From Pseudooceanicola algae (GTDB taxonomy: Bacteria; Pseudomonadota; Alphaproteobacteria; Rhodobacterales; Rhodobacteraceae), in NCBI RefSeq assembly GCF_003590145.2, contig NZ_CP060438.1, positions 47,010 through 111,009 on the forward strand: a stretch of DNA of 64,000 nucleotides, in the 5' to 3' direction. The position numbers and the translations under genes are program-made. The notes beneath the pieces are model-generated. The model made no database searches. It worked only from the letters and a program-made list of their open reading frames with translations, and had not been told where the DNA came from. How positions within the stretch are numbered: position 1 is the stretch's first letter; every line of letters begins with the position of its first letter. This document shows, one piece after another, positions 34,447 to 43,813 of this stretch.

Positions 34447-35430
34447 ATGAGCAATATCGCTGATCCGCAAGAGCCGCGGCGCGGTTTCGACACGAAGGCC
34501 ATGATCAGGGCGCTCGGCATGTTGCCGGTGCTGATCCTGCTGGCCATCGGGTTCCAGCTTCTGACAGGCAAGTTCCTGTCGGTGAACAACCTGTCCATCG
34601 TCATGCAGCAGGCTTCGATCAACGTCGTGCTGGCGGCAGGGATGACATTCGTCATCCTGACCGGCGGCATCGACCTGTCCGTCGGCTCGATCCTGGCGGC
34701 GTCGGCCATGGGAGCGATGATCGTGTCGCTGGTGCCGGGCCTCGGCTGGGTCGGCATTCTGGCCGGCGTCGGGCTGGGCCTGATCTTTGGTCTGGCGAAC
34801 GGGGCGCTGATCGCCCTGCTGGCGCTGCCGCCCTTCATCGTCACGCTGGGGTCGCTGACGGCGGTGCGCGGGGTCGCGCGGCTGATGGGCAACGACACCA
34901 CGGTCTTCAACGGGCAACTGCCTTTCGCCGTGATCGGCAACGGCTCGGTCCTCGGCATTCCGATCCTGGCGCTGATCGCGCTGGCGGTCATCATCGTCTC
35001 CTGGTTCATCCTGCGGCGCACGGTGCTGGGCACCTGGATCTATGCCGTCGGCGGCAACCAGGAAGCCGCCCGGCTGACCGGCATCAAGGTGTCGCTGGTG
35101 CTGATGTTCGTCTACGGCGCCTCGGGTCTGCTGTCGGGCCTTGGCGGCGTCATGTCCGCCGCCCGGCTTTACGCGGCCAACGGCCTGCAGCTTGGCCAGG
35201 CATACGAGCTTGACGCCATCGCGGCCGTCATCCTTGGCGGGACCAGCTTTGTCGGCGGCGTCGGCTCCATCTGGGGCACGCTGGTCGGGGCGCTGATCAT
35301 CGCCGTCCTGTCAAATGGCCTGATCCTGACCGGTGTCTCGGACATCTGGCAGTTCATCATCAAGGGCCTTGTCATCATCGCTGCGGTGTCCCTGGACCGC
35401 TACCGCCTGCAGGGCAATGGCCGCACGTGA
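34447..35430 (+). CDS. Sugar ABC transporter permease (RbsC type)
   Basis: A 327-residue BPD_transp_2 permease with about eight to ten membrane segments. The family motif GMTFVILTGGIDLSVGSILA lies near residues 76-95, and the EAA-like region GNQEAARLTGIKVSLV near 203-218. GGAGGAG precedes the ATG at 34447. It forms the channel of the pentose-type importer. Confidence 0.92.
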   Translation: MSNIADPQEPRRGFDTKAMIRALGMLPVLILLAIGFQLLTGKFLSVNNLSIVMQQASINVVLAAGMTFVILTGGIDLSVGSILAASAMGAMIVSLVPGLGWVGILAGVGLGLIFGLANGALIALLALPPFIVTLGSLTAVRGVARLMGNDTTVFNGQLPFAVIGNGSVLGIPILALIALAVIIVSWFILRRTVLGTWIYAVGGNQEAARLTGIKVSLVLMFVYGASGLLSGLGGVMSAARLYAANGLQLGQAYELDAIAAVILGGTSFVGGVGSIWGTLVGALIIAVLSNGLILTGVSDIWQFIIKGLVIIAAVSLDRYRLQGNGRT

Positions 35431-35471
35431 TTTCCGAACGACCCGCATTTCAATCTGAGGAGGAGAAGACA

Positions 35472-36428
35472 ATGCACCTTACCAAAACTCTCATGCTGGG
35501 CACGGCCCTTGCGATGACCATGACCGGTGGCCTGTCTACCGCGGCACAGGCCCAGGACAAGACGCTGGAAAGCGTCGGTATCTCGGTCGGCCTGCTGGGC
35601 AACCCGTTCTTCGTCGCCACCATCAAGGGCATCGAAGACCGCGCCCACGAGATCAATCCCGATGTCGACATCACCTCGGTCTCGGCGGATTACGATCTGA
35701 ACAAGCAGGTCAGCCAGATCGACAGCTTCATCGCCAAGGGCGTCGACATCATCATGCTGAACGCCGTCGACGAAGAGGCCATCGCCCCGGCCGTCATGCG
35801 CGCCAAGAAGGCCGGCATCGTGATCGCCGCCTTCGACGTTTCCGCCCCCGGCGCGGATGTCACCGTGATGACCGACAACATCGCCGCCGGTCAGAAGGCC
35901 TGCGAATACATCGTCGATCAGCTGAACGGCGAAGGCAATGTCGCCATCATCAAGGGCCCGTCCTCGTCGTCGCTGAACGACCGTTTCCAGGGCTGCTCGG
36001 ATGTCTTCGCGGCCAATGACGGCATCACCGTGCTGTCGGATGACCAGAACGGCCAGGGGTCGCGCGACGGTGGTCTGCAGGTCATGCAGGGTCTGCTGAC
36101 CCGGTTCGACGACATCGACGCCGTCTTCGGTGCCAACGACCCGATGGCCCTTGGCGCGCAACTGGCCGCCAAGCAACTGGGACGGACCGACCTGATCATC
36201 ACCGGCGTCGACGGCGCACCGGATACCGAGGAAAGCCTTGCCGACCCGGATTCGCTGTTCAAGGCCTCGGCCTCGCAGGATCCCTACACCATGGCCGGCC
36301 AGGCGCTGGACCTCGGGTATGAGCTGTTCCTGGGCAACACCCCCGAAGAACCGACGATCCTGATCGAGCCGATGCTGATCACCGCCGACAACCTTGCCGA
36401 CTACAAGGGCTGGACCGCCAAGCGCTAA
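35472..36428 (+). CDS. Periplasmic sugar-binding protein (RbsB type)
   Basis: A 318-residue periplasmic binding protein with signal peptide MHLTKTLMLGTALAMTMTGGLSTAAQAQ. The mature part has the type 1 fold (SVGLLGNPFFVATIKGIEDRA; AKGVDIIMLNAVDEEAIAPAV; VFGANDPMALGAQLAAKQLG). GGAGGAGAAG precedes the ATG at 35472; the 45-base earlier in-frame ATG is inside the permease end. It delivers a sugar, probably a pentose or pentulose given the epimerase and kinase that follow. Confidence 0.9.
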   Translation: MHLTKTLMLGTALAMTMTGGLSTAAQAQDKTLESVGISVGLLGNPFFVATIKGIEDRAHEINPDVDITSVSADYDLNKQVSQIDSFIAKGVDIIMLNAVDEEAIAPAVMRAKKAGIVIAAFDVSAPGADVTVMTDNIAAGQKACEYIVDQLNGEGNVAIIKGPSSSSLNDRFQGCSDVFAANDGITVLSDDQNGQGSRDGGLQVMQGLLTRFDDIDAVFGANDPMALGAQLAAKQLGRTDLIITGVDGAPDTEESLADPDSLFKASASQDPYTMAGQALDLGYELFLGNTPEEPTILIEPMLITADNLADYKGWTAKR

Positions 36429-36490
36429 GTCCTCCACCCCGTGGCGCGCCGCCTGACCGGCGCGCCACCTTTCCCGTTTCCTGATACCGG

Positions 36491-37192
36491 ATGACCGACA
36501 TGATCCTCGATGCCCTGAAAGCCGACGTCCTGAATGCGAACCTTGCCACGGTCCGTCACGGGCTGGTCAAGGCGACCTTCGGCAACGCCAGCGGCATCGA
36601 CCGGGACAGCGGCCTGATCGCCATCAAGCCAAGCGGCGTCCCCTACGAGGAAATGACCCCCGAACACATGGTGATCTGCGATCTGGACGGCCGGCCCCGC
36701 GACAACCGTTTCCGCCCGTCTTCGGACCTGGACACGCACCTGGCCCTTTACCGGGCCTTCGACGGCATCGGGGCCGTCATCCACACCCATTCGACCTTTG
36801 CGACGATCATGGCCCAGGCCCAGCATCCGATCATCCCGCTTGGCACGACGCACGCCGATTACTTTCACGGCGAGATCCCGGTGACCCGCAACCTGACCCC
36901 GCAAGAGATCGAGACCCGCTATGTCGCCGCCACCGGCGATGTCATCGTCGAGGCCTTTGCGGGCCGCGACCCGCTCGAGGTCCCGGCAGCCCTGGTCGCC
37001 GGGCACGGGCCCTTCGTCTGGGGCGAGACCCTCGAAATGGCCGTGCTGAACGCGATGATCCTGGAAGAGGTTGCCAAGATGGCCTGGCATGCGCTGACCA
37101 TAGCGCCTGCGGTCGGGCCGATTTCCAAAAGCCTGCTGGACCGGCATTACAGCCGCAAGCATGGGGCCAATGCGACCTATGGCCAGAACTGA
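36491..37192 (+). CDS. Class II aldolase family, L-ribulose-5-phosphate 4-epimerase-like
   Basis: A 233-residue AraD-type enzyme. The Zn ligand set is HTHS (~95-98) and the later AGHGPF. TTHADYFHGEIPVTR (~117-131) is specific to AraD rather than fuculose aldolase. Length matches AraD (~231). It interconverts L-ribulose 5-phosphate and D-xylulose 5-phosphate. A second possible start is the ATG at 36500; neither has a strong ribosome site. Followed by a ribulokinase-like gene. Confidence 0.88.
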   Translation: MTDMILDALKADVLNANLATVRHGLVKATFGNASGIDRDSGLIAIKPSGVPYEEMTPEHMVICDLDGRPRDNRFRPSSDLDTHLALYRAFDGIGAVIHTHSTFATIMAQAQHPIIPLGTTHADYFHGEIPVTRNLTPQEIETRYVAATGDVIVEAFAGRDPLEVPAALVAGHGPFVWGETLEMAVLNAMILEEVAKMAWHALTIAPAVGPISKSLLDRHYSRKHGANATYGQN

Positions 37193-37201
37193 GGACCTCC
37201 G

Positions 37202-38773
37202 ATGACCTATGTTGCCGGCGCCGATTTCGGCACGCTCAGCGTGCGCGTCACCCTGATGGAGTGCGACAGCGGCCAGACCGTCGCCTCGGTCGCGGAAAGC
37301 TATCCGTTGCACCGCGATCCCGCTGATCCGCTGATCGCGCGCCAGTCACACGCCGATCACATGGCCGCCCTGGTCCGCGCCACCCGTGCGGCCATCACCG
37401 CCGCCGGGATTGACGGGAACGACGTCGCCGCCTTTGCCGCCGATACCACCGGATCGAGCGTAGTGATCGTCGACGAGGCACTGCAGCCGCTGGCCGATTA
37501 CTATCTCTGGGCCGACCATTCCGCCCATGCAGAGGCCAAGGAAATCACCGCCCTGGCCCGTGAAGAAGGTTTGCCGGCGCTCGACTGGTGCGGCGGAACC
37601 TATTCCCATGAATGGGGCTATGCGAAACTGCTGCATTTCCTGCGCCACAACCCCGACAAGCGGGACCGGGTCGCAACCGCGCTGGAACATTGCGACATGG
37701 TGACCGCGACCCTTTCGGGCCTGCGCGCGGTGGCGGATGTCCCGCGCTCGGTTTGTGCCATGGGGCACAAGTGGATGTGGAACCCGGAATGGGGCGGCTA
37801 CCCCGCACAGGATTTCCTGTCCCGTGTCGATCCCCTGCTCGACGGGATCAACGAAAAGCTTCAGGGCCGCTTTGGCCGCGCACCGGAAATTGCCGGTCAT
37901 CTCGCCCCCGAATGGGCCTCTCGGATGGGGCTGAAGCCCGGTATCCCGATCCCCTTCGGCGCGTTCGATGCCCATTGGGACGCGCTTGGCAGCGGTGGAC
38001 AGATGGGCGACGTGGTCAATGTGGTGGGCACCTCGACCTGTTTCATCGCCATCGCCCCTGCGGATGTGCGCCCGGTGCCAGGCATCTGCGGCGTCGTCCC
38101 CGGCAGCGTCACCCCCGACAGCGCCGGGATCGAGGCCGGACAATCCGCCACCGGTGACATATTCGAGGCCATCGCCCGGCGGGCCGGGCGCGACCTGCCC
38201 GACCTGATGCAGGGGCTGGACAGCTACCGCCCCGGACAGACCGGTCTGCTGCGCCTGCCCTGGGACAATGGCGACCGCACCGTGCTGGTGCGCTCCGACC
38301 TTGGCGGGATCACGCTTGGCTGGGACCTGGGCCATGGCGCGGAGGACGAGTTGCACGCAGCGATCGAGGGCATGGCGATGCACACCCGCATCGTCCACGA
38401 GCGGATGGCGACCTGCGGCATGGCGATTGACCGGGTCATCAATGGCGGCGGCATTCCCCAGAAGAACGACGTGCTGAACCAGGTCTATGCCGATGTACTG
38501 AACCGGCCCGTGCTGGTGCCGCAAAGCTCGCCCACCGGGGTCGGGTCCTGCATCATGGCCTCGGTCGCCTGCGGGGCCCTGCCCGATATCGCCACCGCGC
38601 AGACCCGGCTGGCACCGCAAGCCCGCGTCTTTACGCCCCGGCCCGCAGCGGTCGCAGCCTATGACGAATTGTTCGACCTGTTCCGGGACGTCTACATGGG
38701 CTTCGGTGCCGGTGCGCCGGTGGAACTGGGCCGCGTAATGCCCCGGCTCAGGGCCTTCCGACTCGGGACGTAA
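37202..38773 (+). CDS. Ribulokinase-like FGGY carbohydrate kinase
   Basis: A 523-residue FGGY kinase. GADFGTLSVRVTL (6-18), LADYYLWADHSAHAEA (~97-112, carrying a likely catalytic Asp), YSHEWGYAKLL, and the adenosine motif DRVINGGGIPQKNDVLNQVYADVLNRPV are all typical of AraB. It phosphorylates a ketopentose, probably L-ribulose, to feed the AraD-like epimerase. GAGGA precedes the ATG at 37202. No arabinose isomerase (AraA) is present, so the imported sugar may be a ketose or the isomerase lies elsewhere. Confidence 0.88.
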   Translation: MTYVAGADFGTLSVRVTLMECDSGQTVASVAESYPLHRDPADPLIARQSHADHMAALVRATRAAITAAGIDGNDVAAFAADTTGSSVVIVDEALQPLADYYLWADHSAHAEAKEITALAREEGLPALDWCGGTYSHEWGYAKLLHFLRHNPDKRDRVATALEHCDMVTATLSGLRAVADVPRSVCAMGHKWMWNPEWGGYPAQDFLSRVDPLLDGINEKLQGRFGRAPEIAGHLAPEWASRMGLKPGIPIPFGAFDAHWDALGSGGQMGDVVNVVGTSTCFIAIAPADVRPVPGICGVVPGSVTPDSAGIEAGQSATGDIFEAIARRAGRDLPDLMQGLDSYRPGQTGLLRLPWDNGDRTVLVRSDLGGITLGWDLGHGAEDELHAAIEGMAMHTRIVHERMATCGMAIDRVINGGGIPQKNDVLNQVYADVLNRPVLVPQSSPTGVGSCIMASVACGALPDIATAQTRLAPQARVFTPRPAAVAAYDELFDLFRDVYMGFGAGAPVELGRVMPRLRAFRLGT

Positions 38774-38785
38774 ACCCGGGCACAA

Positions 38786-40021
38786 TCAGCCCAGCTGGGT
38801 TGCGGGGCTCAACACGTCATGCAGCGCGCCGCCTTCGCCCGCCATGGCTTCGGCCAGCAGGGCAGCGGTGGTCGGACCAAGGGTAAAGCCCTGATGCCCA
38901 TGCCCGAAATTCGCCCAGAGGCCCGGCTGGCCCGGCAAGGCCCCCACCATCGGCAACATCCCCGGCAAACAGGGACGGGAGCCGAACCATTGCGGTTCCT
39001 CGACACGCGGGCCAAGCTCGATCAGGGGGTCGACGGCGGCTTCGGCGCGGGTCAGCTGACGCGGGGCAGCGACGGCATCCTGCGCCACGATGGCCGCGCC
39101 GCTGGTCATCCGGAGCCCCTTGCGCATGTTCGACAGAACCACCCCATGCGCCGCGTCCACGAAGGGGCGGCGCGGGCGCAGGGGCGCGTCGTAATGGGCG
39201 TGATAACCGCGCTTCAGGATCATCGGCACCCGCAGGCCGAAGCGCCGCAGGAAGACCCCGGACCAGGGACCGAGGCAGATCACGGCCTGTTCCGCATCCA
39301 CCGCGCCCTCAGGGGTATCGAGGCGCCAGCCGCCGTCGCGCCGCTCGAGGCCATCGGAATCGGCCAGCAGGAAACGCCCCCCGAGCCTTTCGAAGAGCGC
39401 ACCATAGGCGGCCGTCAGCCCGCCGGGATCCGAGACGCTCCAGCAGTCGGTGTAATGCACGACGCCCGCCGGAGTCAGGCGCAGGGCCGGTTCCTCGGCC
39501 CGCCAGGCGGCGCCGTCCACGATCCGCGAACCGACGGCATATTCGGCCCGCAGATGCTCTGCCTCCGCCGCGGCGGCATCAAGGGTGGCCCTGTCGCGCA
39601 GCAGGACGGCCAGACCGTCACGGGTGATCAGATTTTCCGACCCCGAGGCAGCGATCAGCGGCTGGTGATCGCGATTGGCCCGCCGGGTCAACAGGCTGTA
39701 ACTGGCCGAGGCCACCTTGTGCCGGGCTGGCGCCGAAGCACGGAAATACCGCCACAGCGCCGGGGCCATGGCCCCGACACCGGCAAGCGAATAGGTCAGG
39801 TCATTGCTGCGTCCCAGACCATAGCGCAGCAGCGTCACCAGATCGCGTGGCATGGCATAGGGTTCGGCGGCCTCGACCTGAATGATCCCGGCATTGCCAT
39901 GGCTGGTTTCCTGCCCCGGCGGCCGCCGGTCGACCAGCGTCACCGCATGGCCGCGCGCCTGCAGCGCCAGCGCCGTGGAGACACCGACCATCCCGGCGCC
40001 AAGAACAAGGATCTCCGTCAT
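38786..40021 (-). CDS. FAD-dependent D-amino acid dehydrogenase (DadA-like)
   Basis: A 411-residue flavoprotein. EILVLGAGMVGVSTALALQARGHAV (~3-27) is the FAD Rossmann motif, and the C-terminal region PWFGSRPCLPGMLPMVGA-like followed by NFGHGHQGFTLGPTTA completes the FAD site. It oxidises a D-amino acid to an imine. AAAGG precedes the second ATG (40021), which is preferred to 40027. It is encoded with a RidA-family imine deaminase upstream on the same strand, a common pairing. It is a homologue, not a duplicate, of the oxidase at 21927. Confidence 0.85.
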   Translation of the reverse strand: MTEILVLGAGMVGVSTALALQARGHAVTLVDRRPPGQETSHGNAGIIQVEAAEPYAMPRDLVTLLRYGLGRSNDLTYSLAGVGAMAPALWRYFRASAPARHKVASASYSLLTRRANRDHQPLIAASGSENLITRDGLAVLLRDRATLDAAAAEAEHLRAEYAVGSRIVDGAAWRAEEPALRLTPAGVVHYTDCWSVSDPGGLTAAYGALFERLGGRFLLADSDGLERRDGGWRLDTPEGAVDAEQAVICLGPWSGVFLRRFGLRVPMILKRGYHAHYDAPLRPRRPFVDAAHGVVLSNMRKGLRMTSGAAIVAQDAVAAPRQLTRAEAAVDPLIELGPRVEEPQWFGSRPCLPGMLPMVGALPGQPGLWANFGHGHQGFTLGPTTAALLAEAMAGEGGALHDVLSPATQLG

Positions 40022-40070
40022 TGGCATGCCTTTCGCGCAAGGGCCGGGGCGCCCGGCCCCGGCAGGGTCA

Positions 40071-40412
40071 TCATGCCTGGGCGATGACCGTGATCTCGAG
40101 CTTCGCGTCGATCATCAGCCCGCTTTGCACCGTGGTGCGCACCGGCAAAGGATCGGCGAAGGTCTCTGCATAGATCTTGTTGAAAGCCGCGAAATCGCCC
40201 GCGTCGGTCAGGTAGCAGGTGCAGGAAACGACGCTTGCCAGGCTCAGCCCCTCGGCTTCCAGCGTCGCCTTGATGCGGTTCAGGCAATTGGTGGTCTGGG
40301 CCTCGATCCCCTCGGGGATCTTGCCTGCGTCGTCAAAGCCCAGTTCGCCTGACAGATAGATCGTGTCGCCGAGGCGGCGCAGCTTGGAAAGGGGCAGTTT
40401 CGGGGTGCTCAT
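40071..40412 (-). CDS. RidA/YjgF-family enamine/imine deaminase
   Basis: A 113-residue protein with the RidA core: GDTIYLSGELGFDD (~16-29), IEAQTTNCLNRIKATLEAEG, and FADPLPVRTTVQSGL (~84-98), where the conserved Arg binds the carboxylate. It hydrolyses reactive imines, such as those released by the adjacent flavin oxidase. AAGAGGA precedes the ATG at 40412. Length is slightly below the usual ~128 residues, at the N-terminus. Confidence 0.88.
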   Translation of the reverse strand: MSTPKLPLSKLRRLGDTIYLSGELGFDDAGKIPEGIEAQTTNCLNRIKATLEAEGLSLASVVSCTCYLTDAGDFAAFNKIYAETFADPLPVRTTVQSGLMIDAKLEITVIAQA

Positions 40413-40591
40413 GGTGTGTCCTCTTGGGTGTCTCGGGCCTATGGATAAGTTGGTTGTGCGGGCAAGCCGGCGATCATCGCGACAGCCTTGGCGGGGGCCA
40501 GCGCCCGCATCAGCATGGTCCCGGGATCTACTGGCAGCATCTTGACCATTGTTCCCCGACGAGTTCAACAGGATCACGCGGAGCGAAAAGC

Positions 40592-40629
40592 ACAAGGGCC
40601 CGGCCTCCTTTCGGAAACCGGACCCTTGT
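40592..40629 (-). terminator. Intrinsic terminator downstream of the RND pump gene
   Basis: On the minus strand ACAAGGGTCCGG and CCGGGCCCTTGT pair over 12 positions with one T-G wobble, followed by GCTTTT. It lies between the RND gene end and the RidA gene start. Confidence 0.7.
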
Positions 40630-40660
40630 TGTTGCGACAGGCCAGAAAAACCCGCGCCGT

Positions 40661-43600
40661 TCAGCCGGCGCGCGCCGCCGCGCGGGCCTCTTGCCGGACC
40701 TTGCGGGATCCGAACAGTCGCATGACGATCACGAAGAACAGCGGCACGAAGAGCACCCCCAGCACCGTGGCCGAGATCGTACCCGCCAGCACCCCCGCCC
40801 CGATGGCATTGCGCCCGCCGGCCCCGGCGCCGGTCGACAGAACCAGCGGCAGCACCCCAAGCGAGAAGGCCATGGAGGTCATGATGATCGGACGGAACCG
40901 CAGGCGCGCGGCCTCGATCGTGGCGGTCAGCAGGTCTTCGCCGTCCTGCAGCCTTTCGCGGGCGAATTCCACGATCAGGATCGCGTTCTTCCCTGTCAGG
41001 CCGATCACCGTCAGCAGGCCGACCTGGAAGAAGACCCCGTTTTCAAATCCGCCAAGCCAGGCCCCAACCAGCGCACCAAGCACCCCGATCGGCATCGCCA
41101 GCATGACCGCGAAGGGGATCGTCCAGCTTTCGTACAAGGCGGCCAGCGACAGGAAGATCGCCGCCAGTGAAAGCCCGTAAAGCAACGCCGCCTGGTTGCC
41201 GGAATCGCGTTCCTCCAGCGACAGGCCGGTCCATTCCAGCGCAAAGCCGGGGGGCAACTGATCGGCCAGGCGCTCCATCTCCGCCAGGGCTTCGCCGGAG
41301 CTGACCCCCGGCGCGGGAGAGCCCTGGATCTGCATCGCCGGGACGCCGTTGTAGCGATAAATGCCCTGCGCGCCCATTTCCCAATCCCCGGTCGAGAAAT
41401 TGGACAGCGGCACCAGCCCGCCCGAGGCATTGCGCACCCGCCACAGGTCGGTGTCCTTGGGCGTCGCGCGCGAGGTCCGGTTGCCCTGCACATAGACCCG
41501 CTTGATCCGGCCGCCATCGACGAAATCATTGACATAGCTGCCGGCCCAGGCGGTGGACATCAGGCTGCTGACATCCGTTGCGGTCACCCCCATCGCCCCC
41601 GCCTTGCGCCAGTCGATGTCGAGGTTGTATTGCGCCGCATCCTCCAGCCCGTTGGGCCGGGCCGAGGCGATCAGCGGGCTTTGCGCCGCCATCCCCAAAA
41701 GCTGGTTGCGCGCCTGCAACAGCTCGTCATGGCTTTGGCCGCCACGGGCCGTCAGATAGCTGTCAAAGCCCGAGACATTACCCAGTTCCGTCACCGCCGG
41801 GGGCACCACCGGAAAGACCATGGCGTCGCGGATCTGCATCAGCGCGCCAAAGGCCCGGCCATTGATCGCCTGCACGCTTTGCGACGGATCGGTGCGTTCG
41901 GACCAATCCTTGAGCCGCACGAAGGCGAGGGCCATGTTCTGCCCCTGACCGGCAAAGCCGAAGCCGACCACGCCGAAGATCGCCTGCACGTTTTCGGCCT
42001 CGGCCGTCAGGAAGTATTGCTCGACCTGTTCCAGCACGGCCTCGGTGCGTTCGGTGGTGGCCCCGGTCGGGGTCTGGATCATCACGAACATGATCCCCTG
42101 ATCCTCGTCGGGCAGGAAGCCGGTGGGTGTGCGCATGAAGATCGACACCATGGCCGCGACCAGCATCAAATAGATCACCGCCAGACGCACGGGCCGGCGC
42201 ACGATGAAGCGCACGGCACCGGCATAGCCGCCGGTCAGCCCGTCAAAGCCCCGGTTGAACAGCCCGAAGGGGCCGCGTTTCGCCGCATGGCCAGTGTTCT
42301 TCAGCATGGTCGCGCAGAGCGCTGGCGTCAGGGTCAGCGCCACCACGACCGACAGCGCCATGGCCGAGACGATCGTGACCGAGAACTGCTGATAGATCAC
42401 CCCCGTCGAGCCGGGGAAGAAGGCCATCGGCACGAAGACCGCCGACAGCACCATGGCGATGCCGATCAGGGCGCCTGTGATCTGGCCCATGGATTTGCGG
42501 GTGGCTTCCAGCGGCGACAGCCCTTCTTCGGCCATCACCCGCTCGACATTCTCGACCACCACGATGGCATCATCGACCAGCAGACCGATGGCCAGCACCA
42601 TGGCCAGCATGGTCAGTGTGTTGATGGTGAACCCAAGTGCCGCCATGACCCCGAAGGTCCCCATCAGCACCACCGGCACGGCCAGGGTCGGAATCAGCGT
42701 CGCACGGAAGTTCTGCAGGAACAGGAACATCACCAGGAAGACCAGCACGATGGCCTCGACCAGCGTGTGCATCACGGATTCGATCGAGATCTCGACAAAG
42801 GGCGTGGTGTCGTAGGGAATGACGTATTCGACACCGGCGGGGAAGAATTCGGCGAATTCGTCCATCCGGTGCCGGACCGCTTCGGATGTGGACAGCGCAT
42901 TGGCCCCCGGCGACAGGCTGATCGCCATGCCGGTTGCCGGCTGGCCGTTGTAGCGAGAGCTGAAATCGTAGCTTTGCGCGCCGATTTCCACATCCGCCAC
43001 GTCATTCAGCAGCACCAGCCCCCCGCCGGTTTCCGCGCGCAGCACGATCTGGCGGAAGTCCTCGGGCGTTTGCAGCAGCGATTGCGCCGTGATCGTCGCG
43101 TTCAGCATCTGCCCCTCTGCCGTCGGCCGGCTGCCGAAGGACCCGGCCGAGATCTGGGCGTTCTGCGCCTGTACCGCCGCCACCACATCCGCCGGCGTGA
43201 TCTCGTAGGAGGACAGCCGCGACGGATCGAGCCAGATTCGCATCGCATAAGGCGAGCCGAAGACCTGGACCGAGCCGACGCCCGTGATGCGGCTCATCTC
43301 ATCGACGATATTGGTCTGCAGGTAATCGCTCAGGTCGGTGCCATCCTGCGTGCCGTCCCGGGAAATCAGCGAGATCACCATCAGGAAGCCAGCCGAGGAT
43401 TTCTCGACCTGGATACCCTGCCTCTGCACGCTTTCGGGCAGCAGCGGGGTGGCCTGGCTCAGCTTGTTCTGCACCTGCACCTGGGCGATGTCGGCGTCGG
43501 TCCCGGTCTCGAAGGTCAGGGTGATAGAGGCCGCACCGGCGGCGCTGGAATTGGACGACATGTAGCGCAGCCCGTCGAGCCCCGTCATCTGCTGTTCGAT

Positions 43601-43792
43601 GACCTGAGTGACGGTATTGGCCACGGTCTGGGCCGAGGCACCGGGATAGACGGCGCGCACGGCGATGGTGGGGGGCGCGATCTGGGGATATTGCGCCACC
43701 GGCAGGGTGAGGATGGACAGCAGTCCGACACCCATGATGAGGATCGAGATCACCCAGGCAAAGATCGGGCGGTCAATGAAGAAACGGGCCAT
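40661..43792 (-). CDS. RND multidrug efflux transporter (AcrB/MexB type)
   Basis: A 1043-residue HAE1-family pump, full length for the family. The start MARFFIDRPIFAWVISILIMGVG, the proton-relay pair in LLVDDAIVVVENVERV (near 405-419), and GLTGKNAILIVEFARERLQDG (near 925-945, relay Lys) are intact. It uses the proton gradient to export drugs or other amphiphiles from the periplasm. It is coupled to the membrane fusion protein gene, 21 bases upstream. No outer-membrane channel gene is present in the window. Confidence 0.95.
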   Translation of the reverse strand: MARFFIDRPIFAWVISILIMGVGLLSILTLPVAQYPQIAPPTIAVRAVYPGASAQTVANTVTQVIEQQMTGLDGLRYMSSNSSAAGAASITLTFETGTDADIAQVQVQNKLSQATPLLPESVQRQGIQVEKSSAGFLMVISLISRDGTQDGTDLSDYLQTNIVDEMSRITGVGSVQVFGSPYAMRIWLDPSRLSSYEITPADVVAAVQAQNAQISAGSFGSRPTAEGQMLNATITAQSLLQTPEDFRQIVLRAETGGGLVLLNDVADVEIGAQSYDFSSRYNGQPATGMAISLSPGANALSTSEAVRHRMDEFAEFFPAGVEYVIPYDTTPFVEISIESVMHTLVEAIVLVFLVMFLFLQNFRATLIPTLAVPVVLMGTFGVMAALGFTINTLTMLAMVLAIGLLVDDAIVVVENVERVMAEEGLSPLEATRKSMGQITGALIGIAMVLSAVFVPMAFFPGSTGVIYQQFSVTIVSAMALSVVVALTLTPALCATMLKNTGHAAKRGPFGLFNRGFDGLTGGYAGAVRFIVRRPVRLAVIYLMLVAAMVSIFMRTPTGFLPDEDQGIMFVMIQTPTGATTERTEAVLEQVEQYFLTAEAENVQAIFGVVGFGFAGQGQNMALAFVRLKDWSERTDPSQSVQAINGRAFGALMQIRDAMVFPVVPPAVTELGNVSGFDSYLTARGGQSHDELLQARNQLLGMAAQSPLIASARPNGLEDAAQYNLDIDWRKAGAMGVTATDVSSLMSTAWAGSYVNDFVDGGRIKRVYVQGNRTSRATPKDTDLWRVRNASGGLVPLSNFSTGDWEMGAQGIYRYNGVPAMQIQGSPAPGVSSGEALAEMERLADQLPPGFALEWTGLSLEERDSGNQAALLYGLSLAAIFLSLAALYESWTIPFAVMLAMPIGVLGALVGAWLGGFENGVFFQVGLLTVIGLTGKNAILIVEFARERLQDGEDLLTATIEAARLRFRPIIMTSMAFSLGVLPLVLSTGAGAGGRNAIGAGVLAGTISATVLGVLFVPLFFVIVMRLFGSRKVRQEARAAARAG

Positions 43793-43813
43793 AAGCTGCG
43801 AGGGCTCCTTGGA

